Of a stretch of DNA of 64,000 bases, positions 24,321 through 33,240 are shown piece after piece. The position numbers and the translations under genes were made by a program. Source of the DNA: Afipia sp. Root123D2 (GTDB taxonomy: Bacteria > Pseudomonadota > Alphaproteobacteria > Rhizobiales > Xanthobacteraceae); NCBI RefSeq assembly GCF_001425835.1, contig NZ_LMDP01000005.1, positions 1 to 64,000 on the forward strand. The letters are read 5' to 3'. The notes under the pieces were generated by a model. That model was given only the letters and a program-made list of their open reading frames with translations, was not told where the DNA came from and did not search any database. Positions within the stretch are counted from its first letter, which is position 1; each line of letters opens with the position of its first letter.

Positions 24321-27300
24321 TCATTGCACGTTCTCCGCACGATGCAGGTCTAGCGTCGGCGTCAAATTCCGATGTCCACCGTCTTTCTCTTCGCCGTGCC
24401 ACGGCGAGGCTGGCAACCCGTATCCCTTGACGATCGCAAAGATGGCGGGAATGACCACGAGGGTCAGCACGGTCGACGAAACCATGCCGCCAATCATCGG
24501 CACGGCAATGCGCTGCATGACCTCCGAGCCGGTCCCCGTGCTCCAGAGAATCGGCACCAGGCCCGCCATGATAGCGACGACCGTCATCATCTTGGGCCGC
24601 ACCCGGTCCACCGCGCCGACCATGATCGCGTCGTACAGATCGACGCGCGTGAAAGGCTCGCAGGTAGCCGCGCGTTCCGCCTTCAATTCGGCCATGGCCT
24701 GTTCGAGGTAGATCAGCATGACGACGCCGGTCTCGGCCGCGACGCCGGCCAACGCGATGAAGCCAACGGCGACGGCGACCGACATGTTGAATCCCAGCCA
24801 CCACATCAACCAGATGCCGCCGACCAGCGAGAACGGCAGCGACAACATCACGATAAGGGTGTCGGCCAGTTTCCGGAAATTAAGATAGAGCAGCAGGAAG
24901 ATGATCAGCAATGTCACCGGCACGACGATCTTTAGCCGCGCTTCCGCGCGCTCCAGATATTCAAATTGCCCGCTCCAAGAGACATAATAGCCCGGCGGAA
25001 ACTTGACCTTCTGCGCGACCGCCTGCTGCGCCTCCGCGACGTAGCCGCCCAGATCGCGACCGGTAATGTCGACGTAGATGTAAACCGCGAGTTGACCGTT
25101 CTCGGTGCGAATGGACGTGGCGCCGCGGGTCAATTTCACGCTGGCGACCTGGCCGAGCGGAACGCTTCCGCCGGCCGCCAGCGGCACCTGGACATCGGTG
25201 CTGATCGTTTGCGGGCTGGAGCGCAACGCGCGCGGGTACCGGATGTTGACGGCATAACGCTCCCGGCCTTCGACCGTCGTGGTGACAGTTTCACCGCCGA
25301 GTGCCGTGGAGATCACGTCCTGGATATCACTGATCGTCAGCCCGTAGCGACCCAACGCCAAACGATCGGGGATGATCTCCAAATAGTATCCGCCGATCAC
25401 GCGCTCCGCGTAGGCGCTTGAGGTACCGGGCACCGATCTGACCACCCCTTCGACTTCGCGGGCGATCTTCTCCATTTCTCCAAGATCCTTGCCGAAAATC
25501 TTGATCCCGACGGGGGTGCGGATTCCGGTCGACAGCATGTCGATGCGAGCGCGGATCGGCATTGTCCAAGCATTCGACACCCCAGGAAACTGGAGCGCCT
25601 TGTCCATCTCGGCCTTGAGACTGTCGATCGTCACGCCGGGCCGCCATTCCGATTTCGGCTTCAAATTGATGATGGTCTCGAACATCTCGGTCGGCGCCGG
25701 ATCGGTCGCGGTCGAGGCGCGGCCCGCTTTGCCATAGACGGACGCGACTTCGGGAAACGACTTGATGATGCGATCCTGAGTCTGCAACAGCTCCGCCGCC
25801 TTGGTGATGGACAGACCGGGCAGCGTCGTCGGCATGTACATCAACGTGCCTTCATTGAGGCTCGGCATGAACTCGCTGCCGAGTTGGCGGGCAGGCCAAA
25901 TCGTCACCGCAAGCGCCACCAGCGCAAACACGATCGTCAATGTCTTGGCGTTGAGAACCCACCGGATCACCGGTCGGTACACCCAGATCAGGAACCTGTT
26001 CACCGGATTCTTGTGTTCCGAGATGATGCGCCCGCGGACGAAGATGACCATCAGGGCAGGCACCAGCGTGATCGAGAGCAGGGCGGCCGCGGCCATCGAA
26101 AATGTTTTAGTGTAGGCGAGCGGCCCGAACATGCGTCCTTCCTGCGCCTCCAGGGTAAAGATCGGCAGGAACGAGACGGTGATCACCAGCAAACTGAAGA
26201 ACAGCGATGGTCCGACCTCGCTCGCCGCATTGATTAAGATCTGCGTCCGCGGCGTTCCGGGCTCCGCGCGCTCCAGGTGCTTGTGTGCATTTTCGATCAT
26301 GACGATCGCTGCGTCGATCATGGCGCCGACCGCGATAGCGATGCCGCCAAGGCTCATGATGTTGGCGCCGAGCCCCATGAATTTCATGGCGGCGAAGGCC
26401 ATCAGGATGCCGACGGGGAGCATCAGAATGGCCACGAGGGCGCTGCGCAGGTGAAGCAGGAAAATGAAGCAAACGAAGGCAACGATGATGCTCTCTTCGA
26501 GCAGCGTGCCCTTGAGGGTCTCGATGGCCGCCTTGATCAGTTCGGAGCGATCATAGACCGAGATGATCTCGACGCCCTTGGGCAGGCTTGAAGCGATCTC
26601 GGCGAGGCGCGCCTTCACGTTGTCGATGACTGTGAGGGCGTTGGCGCCGAACCGCTGCAACGCGATGCCGCTGACAACCTCTCCGTCGCCGTTGAGTTCG
26701 GTAATTCCTCGCCGCTCGTCCGGACCGAGTTCGACGCGAGCAACGTCCCGCAATCGAAGCGGAGCCCCCGCGTCGGTCTTCAGCACGATGTTCTCGATGT
26801 CCTCGATGCCCCTGAGGTAGCCGCGGCCGCGGACGACGAATTCAAACTCCGACAGTTCCACGGTGCGACCGCCAACATCCATGTTGCTCGCCCGGACGGC
26901 ACTGCGGAGCTTGTCCAGCGAGATGCCCTGGGCGCGCAATTTCTGCGGATCGACGACGATGTTGTATTGCTTGACGAAGCCGCCGACGCTGGCCACTTCC
27001 GCAACGCCTTCGGCATTGGAAATGCCATACCGAACGATCCAGTCCTGGACCGACCGCAGTTCGGCGAGGGTCATGTTCTTGGCCACGACGGCGTACTGGT
27101 AGACCCAGCCCACGCCGGTTGCGTCGGGCCCAAGAGTGGGTGTCACGCCGGCAGGAAGCCGGCGCGCTACGGTGTTGAGATATTCCAACACGCGCGAGCG
27201 TGCCCAGTAGGGATCCGTGCCGTCCTCGAAGATGACGTAGACAAAGGACACGCCGAAAAACGAGAAGCCCCGCACCACCTTCGATTTCGGCACCGTCAGC

Positions 27301-27518
27301 ATCGCGGTGGTCAATGGATAGGTCACCTGATCCTCGACGACCTGCGGCGCTTGCCCGGGATATTCGGTGTAGACGATCACCTGCACGTCGGAGAGATCGG
27401 GGATGGCATCGAGCGGCAGGGTGCGCAGCGCATAGATGCCCGCCATGACTGCGAATACCGTCCCGATCAGGACGAGCATGAGATTCCGCGCCGACCAGGC
27501 GATCAGGCGGGCGATCAT
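24321..27518 (-). CDS. cusA: CusA-type heavy-metal efflux RND pump
   Basis: The 1065-residue inner-membrane pump of a tripartite Cu+/Ag+ exporter. Twelve helices and two large periplasmic loops are present. Helix 4 has GAMIDAAIVMIEN with the proton-relay Asp. Periplasmic Met residues in LMYMPTTLPGLS and AWTMPIRARIDM correspond to the methionine relay of CusA. PEYPGQAP-like YTEYPGQAPQVVEDQVTYPL is the family start region. Its ATG overlaps the cusB stop by 4 bp. Two truncated cusA copies lie at 37285 and 52445. Copper/silver class is well supported; a Co/Zn/Cd pump (CzcA) is unlikely. Confidence 0.96.
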   Translation of the reverse strand: MIARLIAWSARNLMLVLIGTVFAVMAGIYALRTLPLDAIPDLSDVQVIVYTEYPGQAPQVVEDQVTYPLTTAMLTVPKSKVVRGFSFFGVSFVYVIFEDGTDPYWARSRVLEYLNTVARRLPAGVTPTLGPDATGVGWVYQYAVVAKNMTLAELRSVQDWIVRYGISNAEGVAEVASVGGFVKQYNIVVDPQKLRAQGISLDKLRSAVRASNMDVGGRTVELSEFEFVVRGRGYLRGIEDIENIVLKTDAGAPLRLRDVARVELGPDERRGITELNGDGEVVSGIALQRFGANALTVIDNVKARLAEIASSLPKGVEIISVYDRSELIKAAIETLKGTLLEESIIVAFVCFIFLLHLRSALVAILMLPVGILMAFAAMKFMGLGANIMSLGGIAIAVGAMIDAAIVMIENAHKHLERAEPGTPRTQILINAASEVGPSLFFSLLVITVSFLPIFTLEAQEGRMFGPLAYTKTFSMAAAALLSITLVPALMVIFVRGRIISEHKNPVNRFLIWVYRPVIRWVLNAKTLTIVFALVALAVTIWPARQLGSEFMPSLNEGTLMYMPTTLPGLSITKAAELLQTQDRIIKSFPEVASVYGKAGRASTATDPAPTEMFETIINLKPKSEWRPGVTIDSLKAEMDKALQFPGVSNAWTMPIRARIDMLSTGIRTPVGIKIFGKDLGEMEKIAREVEGVVRSVPGTSSAYAERVIGGYYLEIIPDRLALGRYGLTISDIQDVISTALGGETVTTTVEGRERYAVNIRYPRALRSSPQTISTDVQVPLAAGGSVPLGQVASVKLTRGATSIRTENGQLAVYIYVDITGRDLGGYVAEAQQAVAQKVKFPPGYYVSWSGQFEYLERAEARLKIVVPVTLLIIFLLLYLNFRKLADTLIVMLSLPFSLVGGIWLMWWLGFNMSVAVAVGFIALAGVAAETGVVMLIYLEQAMAELKAERAATCEPFTRVDLYDAIMVGAVDRVRPKMMTVVAIMAGLVPILWSTGTGSEVMQRIAVPMIGGMVSSTVLTLVVIPAIFAIVKGYGLPASPWHGEEKDGGHRNLTPTLDLHRAENVQ

Positions 27519-29035
27519 TTCGATTTCTCTCCGTCTGTAAATGCCTGCAAGGCGGATTTCAGGTTGCTTTCGGCATCGATCAGGAAGTTGGCGGCAACGA
27601 CAACGCGATCGCCTTCGCCGACCCCTTCGCGGATCTCAGTGTAGTCCTCGCCGTGCGTGCCGACCTTGACTTCACGCGGCTCGAAACGGCCTTCGCCTTT
27701 GTCGATGAAAACGATCTGCCGCGCTCCGGTATCGATCACCGCGCCGTTGGGTACCGCGATCACGGGCTTTTCCGCACCGAACGCGATTTCAACATCGGCG
27801 AACATGTCGGGAAGAAGCACGTCGTCCGGATTGGGTAGTTCGATACGCACCTTGGTGGTGCGCGTCTCGGTGTTGACCTGGGGATAGATCAAGGCGACGG
27901 ATCCCTTGAATTCACGTCCCGGCAGGCTGCGGAGCTTGATGGTTGCCGCCGAGCCGATCTTCACGGCATCGATATCCTGTTCGGCGACGTCGGCGATCAC
28001 CCAGATCACGGAGGTGTCGGCCAGCCGAAACAGCACGTCGCCCGGCATCGCCCGCATGCCTTCGACCGCCGTTCGTTCCAGAATCACGCCATCGCGGGGG
28101 GCCGTCCAGGTAATGGTCAGCGGCACCGTTTTGGTGCGTTCGATGTCGGCGATCACGTCGGCGGGCACGGCAAGGTTTTCGAGTCGCCGCCGCGCGCCCT
28201 CGACCAGTTGCTTGCGCCCCGCGAGATTGGCTGTTCCAGCACTGTCCCCGACGATGGAGAGATATTGGGCGCCGGCGGATGCCACATCCGGGGAATAAAG
28301 TTTCAGAAGGGGCTGTCCCTTGGTGACATGATCGCCTGTCGTAACGTTCTCGACGCTTTCGATGAACGACTGCGCCCGCAACGAAATGACGGCCACGCGC
28401 CGCTCATCGAGCTTGATCGTTCCGGGGGCGCGGATGGGCCTCGTCACGGTGCGCAGAGCGGCGGGCTCGGAGCGCACGCCGGTGCGCTGCAGCTTGCCCG
28501 GTGAAATCTGGATCGTGGAGGCGTCGTTCTCACCCTCGTAGACGGCGATGTAGTCCATTCCCATCGAATCCTTTTTCGGGACGGGAGAGGTGTCGGGAAG
28601 ACCCATTGGATTGCGATAGAAGAGAATTCGCTTGGCTCCGGAGTTGGCGTCCTGGGTTGGCGCTGCGGTTTCCCGAGGATTGTCGAAGCTGACGTCTTCG
28701 CTGGTATGAACGGCGATATACGATCGCCCGTCCGGCGTCGTCCTGGCATCCTTGGAATAGAGCGCCTTGCCGTCGGGGTCGCGGTAGTAAATGACCGGAC
28801 CTGAGCCTGCGGGTTGGCTGGGGTGGGATCCGAGCATGGCTGCGATGCGTGGCGGGATCCAGTCGGGCAACGCCGGATCGGAGTGGCCGAGACGATAGCC
28901 AAGTCCCAGCGTTGCGGCGAGGGCGCTGATCGCGAACACCATGAGCACGATCCGTTTCGCGGTCGATCTTCCGGCTCGGGCGCGGCGCGTCATATGTCCA
29001 TCTTCGAATGGATGGTAATCAGTCAACTTGTCCAT
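27515..29035 (-). CDS. cusB: CusB-type periplasmic adaptor of the heavy-metal RND pump
   Basis: The 506-residue membrane-fusion protein linking CusA to an outer-membrane channel. After an N-terminal membrane segment (about 28-48) it has two YHS-like short metal motifs, VIYYRDPDGKALYS and ILFYRNPMGLPDTSPVPKKDSMGMDY, the latter being the heavy-metal-binding domain of CusB. The barrel-sandwich and beta-barrel parts follow (GTIKLDERRVAVISLRAQ, GDHVTKGQPLLKLYSP, APRDGVILE). ATG 29035 is preferred; ATG 28993 is an alternative. A SigF-type promoter lies about 200 bp upstream (29237-29262). Confidence 0.93.
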   Translation of the reverse strand: MDKLTDYHPFEDGHMTRRARAGRSTAKRIVLMVFAISALAATLGLGYRLGHSDPALPDWIPPRIAAMLGSHPSQPAGSGPVIYYRDPDGKALYSKDARTTPDGRSYIAVHTSEDVSFDNPRETAAPTQDANSGAKRILFYRNPMGLPDTSPVPKKDSMGMDYIAVYEGENDASTIQISPGKLQRTGVRSEPAALRTVTRPIRAPGTIKLDERRVAVISLRAQSFIESVENVTTGDHVTKGQPLLKLYSPDVASAGAQYLSIVGDSAGTANLAGRKQLVEGARRRLENLAVPADVIADIERTKTVPLTITWTAPRDGVILERTAVEGMRAMPGDVLFRLADTSVIWVIADVAEQDIDAVKIGSAATIKLRSLPGREFKGSVALIYPQVNTETRTTKVRIELPNPDDVLLPDMFADVEIAFGAEKPVIAVPNGAVIDTGARQIVFIDKGEGRFEPREVKVGTHGEDYTEIREGVGEGDRVVVAANFLIDAESNLKSALQAFTDGEKSK

Positions 29036-29236
29036 CAATAGTGTGCCCCTGATGCGGCTTGCGCGGAAGAATGCAATTGAACCCTCTGGCGACCGCTCGA
29101 CGTTCGGAAGGAGATCGCGAGCCGTCCCCCCCGCCCGGGATGATCTGACGATCCTTCAATCCCCACGAACCATTGCCCGGACCCGAGGCGGTTCGTCGGC
29201 AAGGCAAGACGAGCTTGCAGACGAACCACCTGTTAG

Positions 29237-29281
29237 TTCGCGCCGCATACCGAACCGGTTACAGATTCACGACGACGTGAA
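29237..29281 (-). promoter_or_regulatory. SigF-type promoter plus inverted repeat, upstream of cusB
   Basis: On the minus strand GTAACC (29262-29257) and CGAA (29240-29237) are 16 bp apart. Three bp upstream of GTAACC is a perfect inverted repeat, TTCACG-N4-CGTGAA (29281-29266). It reads toward cusBA and predicts a leader of roughly 195 bases in which I see no supported gene. Confidence 0.8.
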
Positions 29282-29351
29282 AGCTTCGCCCAAGTGGTCC
29301 TTCGTGCTGCGAAACAATAGGGCGGCGATGAACGGTCCACCGCGGCTGGTT

Positions 29352-29612
29352 TCATCCGCGGCCGTCTTTTTGTTCCGGCGTATTCTGCTTGTCGTGACGC
29401 TCGTTGCTGGATTTCATCATATGATTGCAGCTTTCCATCATTTGCTGCATTTGGCCCATCATGTTCATCATTCCCTGTGAGCCGTTGCCCATCATGGGTT
29501 GATTGTTTTCCGTCGGTTTCTTCGGCGGCGTCGACGTCTCGTCCGCCCGGACGGCTGCGGAAGCCGCCAAGGACGCAATCAATGTGAGCGGGATGAGCGT
29601 GGTGATCTTCAT
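29352..29612 (-). CDS. Met-rich periplasmic protein
   Basis: An 86-residue protein; ATG 29612 follows a GGAAAGG-type site and begins a Sec signal (MKITTLIPLTLIASLAAS). The mature part is Met-rich: QPMMGNGSQGMMNMMGQMQQ and MMESCNHMMKSS. The spaced Met with one Cys and His suggest Cu+ binding. It is downstream of the CxxC membrane protein at 29943 and shares its SigF-type promoter. A longer paralogue with the same partner is at 43767. Confidence 0.82.
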   Translation of the reverse strand: MKITTLIPLTLIASLAASAAVRADETSTPPKKPTENNQPMMGNGSQGMMNMMGQMQQMMESCNHMMKSSNERHDKQNTPEQKDGRG

Positions 29613-29643
29613 CTTGTTGCCTTTCCTAAAGTTTGGACTCGCG

Positions 29644-29943
29644 TCACTGGTCAACGCGAGTTGCGGTGCGGTTTGGTGCAGACTGCGACGCTTCGCGTCG
29701 GTCGCATCCCGAGGCATTGCCACGAGAACACAGGTGCAGGGCGCACATCGCCAGACAGGGGAGTGCGGGCAGCAGGAACGGTCCGATGCCCGACGCAACG
29801 AGCCAAGGCCAGCCGAGCGCGGCTCCGGCAAGCAACGCCGACGTGGCCAGAATCAGCCACAACGTGCGGCTGCGGAAGCCAAACGTGCCGGGCATCCGAC
29901 GGCGCAGATCTCGCCTATCCAACGCCGACGTCAACCACGTCAT
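29644..29943 (-). CDS. Small Cys-containing inner-membrane protein
   Basis: A 99-residue protein with two helices, WLILATSALLAGAALGW and LVASGIGPFLLPALPCLAMC, and cysteines in LPCLAMCALHLC. Two ATGs, 29961 and 29943, both follow an ACAGGAGAC site because a 13-bp stretch is repeated; I chose 29943, which has the better spacing. The protein matches the one at 43340 (LVAAGLAPVILSTLPCLVMC), and in both places a Met-rich secreted protein follows. The Cys may bind Cu+ in the membrane. Confidence 0.75.
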   Translation of the reverse strand: MTWLTSALDRRDLRRRMPGTFGFRSRTLWLILATSALLAGAALGWPWLVASGIGPFLLPALPCLAMCALHLCSRGNASGCDRREASQSAPNRTATRVDQ

Positions 29944-30028
29944 GGTCGCGTCTCCTGTCATGGTCTCCTGTCATGCACGACAATTGCACTTTGGGCGCCC
30001 GCTTCAGAGGGCGAGCGTCATCTATTAG

Positions 30029-30073
30029 TTCGCGAAGGGGCGCACGCCGGTTACATGCTCACGCCTTCGTGAG
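30029..30073 (-). promoter_or_regulatory. SigF-type promoter plus inverted repeat, upstream of the Cys/Met protein pair
   Basis: Minus-strand GTAACC (30054-30049), 16-bp spacer, CGAA (30032-30029), with a perfect CTCACG-N4-CGTGAG (30073-30058) 3 bp upstream. The -10 box is about 70-85 bp from the start of the membrane-protein gene. Confidence 0.82.
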
Positions 30074-30241
30074 ATCGACCGGATGAGCGGTTTTCTCGGC
30101 ACGGACAAACAGGTGATATGCCGTCTTCCATCGTGGCTGCACTCATCGCCGCCGCCGCGACCTTCAGCATTCATGTTGGTGTAGACGAAGTAAGAATTTG
30201 GTCTTTCCACCGCGCAATGCCCGGGCGCGCCCAATGCCAGC

Positions 30242-30883
30242 CTACCAACGCAGCAGTTTGGGGCCGAGCACGGCGCCGGCGACCGTGCACAACACGATCG
30301 TGCCCCCATACCAGAGCGCAATGAAGGGAAGCAGGTCATCCATGCAATGCAAAGCATAAGCGGTCGCGCTGACGCCGCCGGCGACCAGCCCGGCGAGCGC
30401 ACCGGTGTGGACCAAATCCGTCGGGGCCGCGAGGCGGACCGCCGCCATGATTGCGGCGAACGGTACGACCGCCACCGTGGGGATGGCGATCAGGCATTCG
30501 AGCCAGTAACTGCCGAACACCATGGTCTCCCAGTGCGACCGCGGTGCCGTGGCAAGACTGATGGCTGCGATGATCATGGACGCGAGAAACGGCAGGACCG
30601 TGACGGCAAACCGGACCCCAAATTCGCCGCCAGGACGGATGTATTTGACAAGGTAATGCGAGGCCAAGATCACGATTGACAAACTGAAGGTCAGTTTTGC
30701 GAGTAGGAAGATTTTGGCGTGCATCTCTCTGAGGTCGGCGCGAACGCCGAGGACGAAGACCACCGCCAGCAGGGATGCCGCGGCTCCTATCAAGATTGCA
30801 TTCCGGACGTTCCGGACGACCTCCCGCGTGTCGACCGGGTCGACCTGCGAACTGAGCATGGAAATCAATTCGTTGGTTTTCAC
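30242..30883 (-). CDS. nrsF: NrsF-type anti-sigma factor (DUF1109)
   Basis: A 213-residue inner-membrane protein with six helices that holds the ECF sigma factor inactive at the membrane. Two cysteines, C130 (SYWLECLIAIP) and C180 (YALHCMDDLLPF), sit where Caulobacter NrsF has the conserved pair (C131 and C181, from memory) needed to sense Cr, Cd and other thiol stress. A third, C199, is in the last helix. The start overlaps the sigma stop by 4 bp (ATGA), as expected for a sigma/anti-sigma pair. A frameshifted relative is at 51014. Confidence 0.92.
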   Translation of the reverse strand: MKTNELISMLSSQVDPVDTREVVRNVRNAILIGAAASLLAVVFVLGVRADLREMHAKIFLLAKLTFSLSIVILASHYLVKYIRPGGEFGVRFAVTVLPFLASMIIAAISLATAPRSHWETMVFGSYWLECLIAIPTVAVVPFAAIMAAVRLAAPTDLVHTGALAGLVAGGVSATAYALHCMDDLLPFIALWYGGTIVLCTVAGAVLGPKLLRW

Positions 30884-31434
30884 GCTTTGGTCTCCCGTGC
30901 AATCAATGCCGTGAGGATCTTCAGCCCACGGTGAATGTTGACCTTGACGGCGGATGGCGACATCCCGCTACGATCGGCGGCTTCGGTCACGCTCAAGCCG
31001 TCGAGCTTCACGTATTGGAGCGAAAGTCTCATTCGTTCCGGTAACCTTTCAAAGAGCTTGGCGAGATCGAGCTGGCTTTCGGCGGCGGCGTTGTCGTTGG
31101 ATGCCAGGATGTATTCGGCGTTTTCCAAGGGTACGTGCGCCGTCGTGGTCCTGGTGCGTCGCAAATGGTCGATAAGCTTGTAGCGGGCAATAGCGTACAC
31201 CCACGGCGTCAGCGGCTGCTCCGGATCGTAGGTGTGACGTTGCATATGGATGACGATCAATGCCTCCTGCACGAGATCTTCAGTTTCTTCGGCCGCGCGT
31301 CCGGATCGCAAAAGTCTGCTCTTGTAGTAGCTTCGCAGATGTCCGCTCAAAGCCGTCAGCAGCGATCGATGCGCATTGGAATCGCCTTCGAGGCTCGCCG
31401 TCATGAGTGCTTTGAGCTCGGACTCCTTTGTCAT
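30880..31434 (-). CDS. sigF: ECF sigma factor, SigF (NrsF-controlled) type
   Basis: A 184-residue ECF RNA polymerase sigma factor. Region 2 has ETEDLVQEALIVIHMQRHTY and PLTPWVYAIARYKLIDHLRR; region 4 has FERLPERMRLSLQYVKLDGL and the helix-turn-helix SVTEAADRSGMSPSAVKVNIHRGLKIL. Paired with NrsF it belongs to the group of Caulobacter SigF. Its own promoter (31450-31475) has the SigF consensus, so it is autoregulated. Six more identical-form promoters within 8 kb mark a local regulon for metal and redox stress. Confidence 0.94.
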   Translation of the reverse strand: MTKESELKALMTASLEGDSNAHRSLLTALSGHLRSYYKSRLLRSGRAAEETEDLVQEALIVIHMQRHTYDPEQPLTPWVYAIARYKLIDHLRRTRTTTAHVPLENAEYILASNDNAAAESQLDLAKLFERLPERMRLSLQYVKLDGLSVTEAADRSGMSPSAVKVNIHRGLKILTALIARETKA

Positions 31435-31449
31435 CTCTCCCTCATTTGA

Positions 31450-31494
31450 TTCGAACGGAGAATGCCCGCGGTTACACGCTCACGGGATCGTGAG
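31450..31494 (-). promoter_or_regulatory. SigF-type promoter plus inverted repeat, upstream of sigF-nrsF
   Basis: Minus-strand GTAACC (31475-31470), 16-bp spacer, CGAA (31453-31450), and a perfect CTCACG-N4-CGTGAG (31494-31479) 3 bp upstream. The -10 box is 16 bp from the sigF ATG, so the leader is very short. Confidence 0.85.
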
Positions 31495-31827
31495 TGCAGT
31501 GACCGCGACAGGCGGAGGTCAGGAGAGATCACAAAAAGATAGCACATCGGCATGGTTCCTCGATCAGACCGTTCAACGCTTCGATCCGACCGAGGATTAT
31601 AGCGTGCTTTTGACGAGGGCAAGCTGCGGCGCCGCAACGAATTCCTCGGCCATCGAACAGTTCTGCGAGTGGTTCTGGATGAAGACGGCGCTTGTGGCGA
31701 CAGAGCTGGCTTTCGACGTTAACCGGCCGAGCGGCCCGGGGGGATCGGAACTGAGGAATATGGGAGGTTTGCACGAAGGGCACGTCTCGGTCGCCGCGTC
31801 TGCCCGACTCCAAAGTATGCGGTCGCG
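31495..31827. other. Divergent intergenic region between sigF and a small secreted protein
   Basis: About 330 bp without a supported gene, lying between two outward-facing SigF-type promoters. No further motif is recognised here. Confidence 0.5.
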
Positions 31828-31871
31828 CTCACATCGTCGTGACCTGTAACCCGCCCGATCTCTCGCTCGAA
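31828..31871 (+). promoter_or_regulatory. SigF-type promoter with degenerate inverted repeat, upstream of small secreted protein
   Basis: GTAACC (31846-31851), 16-bp spacer, CGAA (31868-31871). Upstream is CTCACA-N4-CGTGAC, a weaker copy of the inverted repeat, here 1 bp closer to GTAACC than at the other sites. The -10 box is about 58 bp from the ATG at 31929. Confidence 0.75.
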
Positions 31872-31928
31872 CTCATCTACATGCGATCCATTCAGGATCT
31901 GACGATCAAGCCGAGCCGGGAGACGAAA

Positions 31929-32201
31929 ATGGGCAAATCAAGCCTGGTTGCATTTCTGCCGCTGTTGCTGATCGCTGCCGCGTCGCCAAGCTTTGCGCAC
32001 ACGAACGGGATCGAAATGGGTTCGGCTCTCCGAACCAAGCCTGCGGAGCGGGCGGCTTCCGTAGTCTCGCGCGACGGCTGGGTCGGTACCCTGCGTTCGC
32101 TTCCGAAAACTTGCAGCTATCGCGGCGGACCGAAAACAGGCATGTGGTCGTGCGTACTAAACGTACGACGTTATGAACGGCGGAAGCCTTCGTTGAACTG
32201 A
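31929..32201 (+). CDS. Small secreted protein under a SigF-type promoter
   Basis: A 90-residue protein. ATG 31929 has GGGAGA upstream and begins a clear Sec signal (MGKSSLVAFLPLLLIAAASP, cleavage SFA-H). The mature part carries two Cys (KTCSYRGG and WSCVLNV) and a basic C-terminus. The mature N-terminus starts His-Thr, a possible metal-binding amino terminus. I do not recognise the family. The promoter location makes it a likely SigF regulon member. Confidence 0.68.
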   Translation: MGKSSLVAFLPLLLIAAASPSFAHTNGIEMGSALRTKPAERAASVVSRDGWVGTLRSLPKTCSYRGGPKTGMWSCVLNVRRYERRKPSLN

Positions 32202-32705
32202 TTTCCGGGTGTGCCCATCGCCTAGCATGACGGCATCCCTCAGGAACGAACCCACATCATGAATCTTTCATGCGGGATGGCGATTCAGTATCCAAAGCTC
32301 GATTAGATCCCAATAGCGGGCCATTTCAACTGCGTGGTCATGAGAGAATAAAAAGAGAATATTGGCGATCTGACAGGAGCATGCTGAAGTCGTTACGGTT
32401 GATTCCAGGACCGATGCAGAACGACGTCGTTGCTCAACCTGAGCGATGTTAATTTTCACTGCACTAGGCGTTGACCGCGCGCATTCTGGGAACGCAACCT
32501 TGGTTTTCACGACGGACACAAGCATGACGGACCGCAGAAGGATATCCCGGCGAATATGCCCGCAAGAATGTTAGGCGATCGGGCGGCCGTGATCTTTTGC
32601 ATTTCCTGGTGAGATCGGAAGGTTCTGTCCTGCCGAGATGCAGGAGGTTATGGTTTCTTGGTGTCCCTGGAGCGCGTGATCGCGACTTTACGCTCTGCGA
32701 GTTTG
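32202..32705. other. Non-coding or decayed stretch, nothing recognised
   Basis: About 500 bp with frequent stops in all frames and lower GC than the neighbours. No family match can be made. It precedes an arsH remnant and may be rearrangement debris. Confidence 0.45.
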
Positions 32706-33011
32706 TTTGGCCGATTCTTTCCTCTCGCTGTAACGATCTGTGAAATATCCGGTTACGCGGCATGTCAACAACGTGAACTTTATAGGCTCTTCCCTGAGGA
32801 CGACGGCTTCATCGACCCGGCGGCATCGAATTGTTCATAGGCGTTTGCGACCGATCACTGGTTGGGAAATCGCGATCGTCCGCATCCATCGGCCGAGGAC
32901 ACGGATTGATTGACAGCATTGAACGATTGGAGAACCGCCGCACGCCTGCATGACGGCCAGCATCTTGTGCGTCGGCAGCACCGCGCCGTACGACAGAAAT
33001 TAATCCCGTCC
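32706..33011 (-). pseudogene. arsH fragment
   Basis: DNA from about 32716 to 33010 closely follows 54496-54810 of the intact arsH, for example CTCGCTGTAACGATC, TCGAATTGTTCATAGGC, CATCCATCGGCCGAGGAC and TGCATGACGGCCAGC occur in both. The copy has a deletion of about 25 bp near 32800 and several small indels, so no long frame survives. It lacks both ends of the gene. Confidence 0.75.
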
Positions 33012-33056
33012 GAAGGCCCGTCCCATTGAGCGTGACGCCGGCTTCCAGATGGCCGG

Positions 33057-33173
33057 TTACCGTGACGGTATCCCACGAAGATGGCAACGCTTTGGGGCCT
33101 TACCATATCCGCCGCCAACGCGGCAGCGGAAGAGACCCAACGCGACCAGTCCTAGTAGCACGGCATTCTTCAT
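33057..33173 (-). CDS. Possible short lipoprotein-like peptide
   Basis: Thirty-eight codons from ATG 33173 with GGAG upstream. It opens with KNAVLLGLVALGLFRC, like a truncated signal or lipoprotein leader, followed by a basic tail. It may be the start of a gene whose remainder was lost at the junction with the arsH fragment. Low certainty. Confidence 0.25.
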   Translation of the reverse strand: MKNAVLLGLVALGLFRCRVGGGYGKAPKRCHLRGIPSR

Positions 33174-33240
33174 TGCAGCTCCGCCCACGGCAACGCTAGC
33201 CTCAACATTCGCTTTCACTGGAATGCTGCCACGAAAAGCA

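Noticed and set aside
32747-32752. GGTTAC within the arsH remnant
   Set aside because: It arises from the arsH coding sequence, where the intact gene has GGATAC, and has no matching CGAA.
33055-33060. GGTTAC (minus-strand GTAACC) near the arsH remnant
   Set aside because: No CGAA lies at the right distance on the minus strand.
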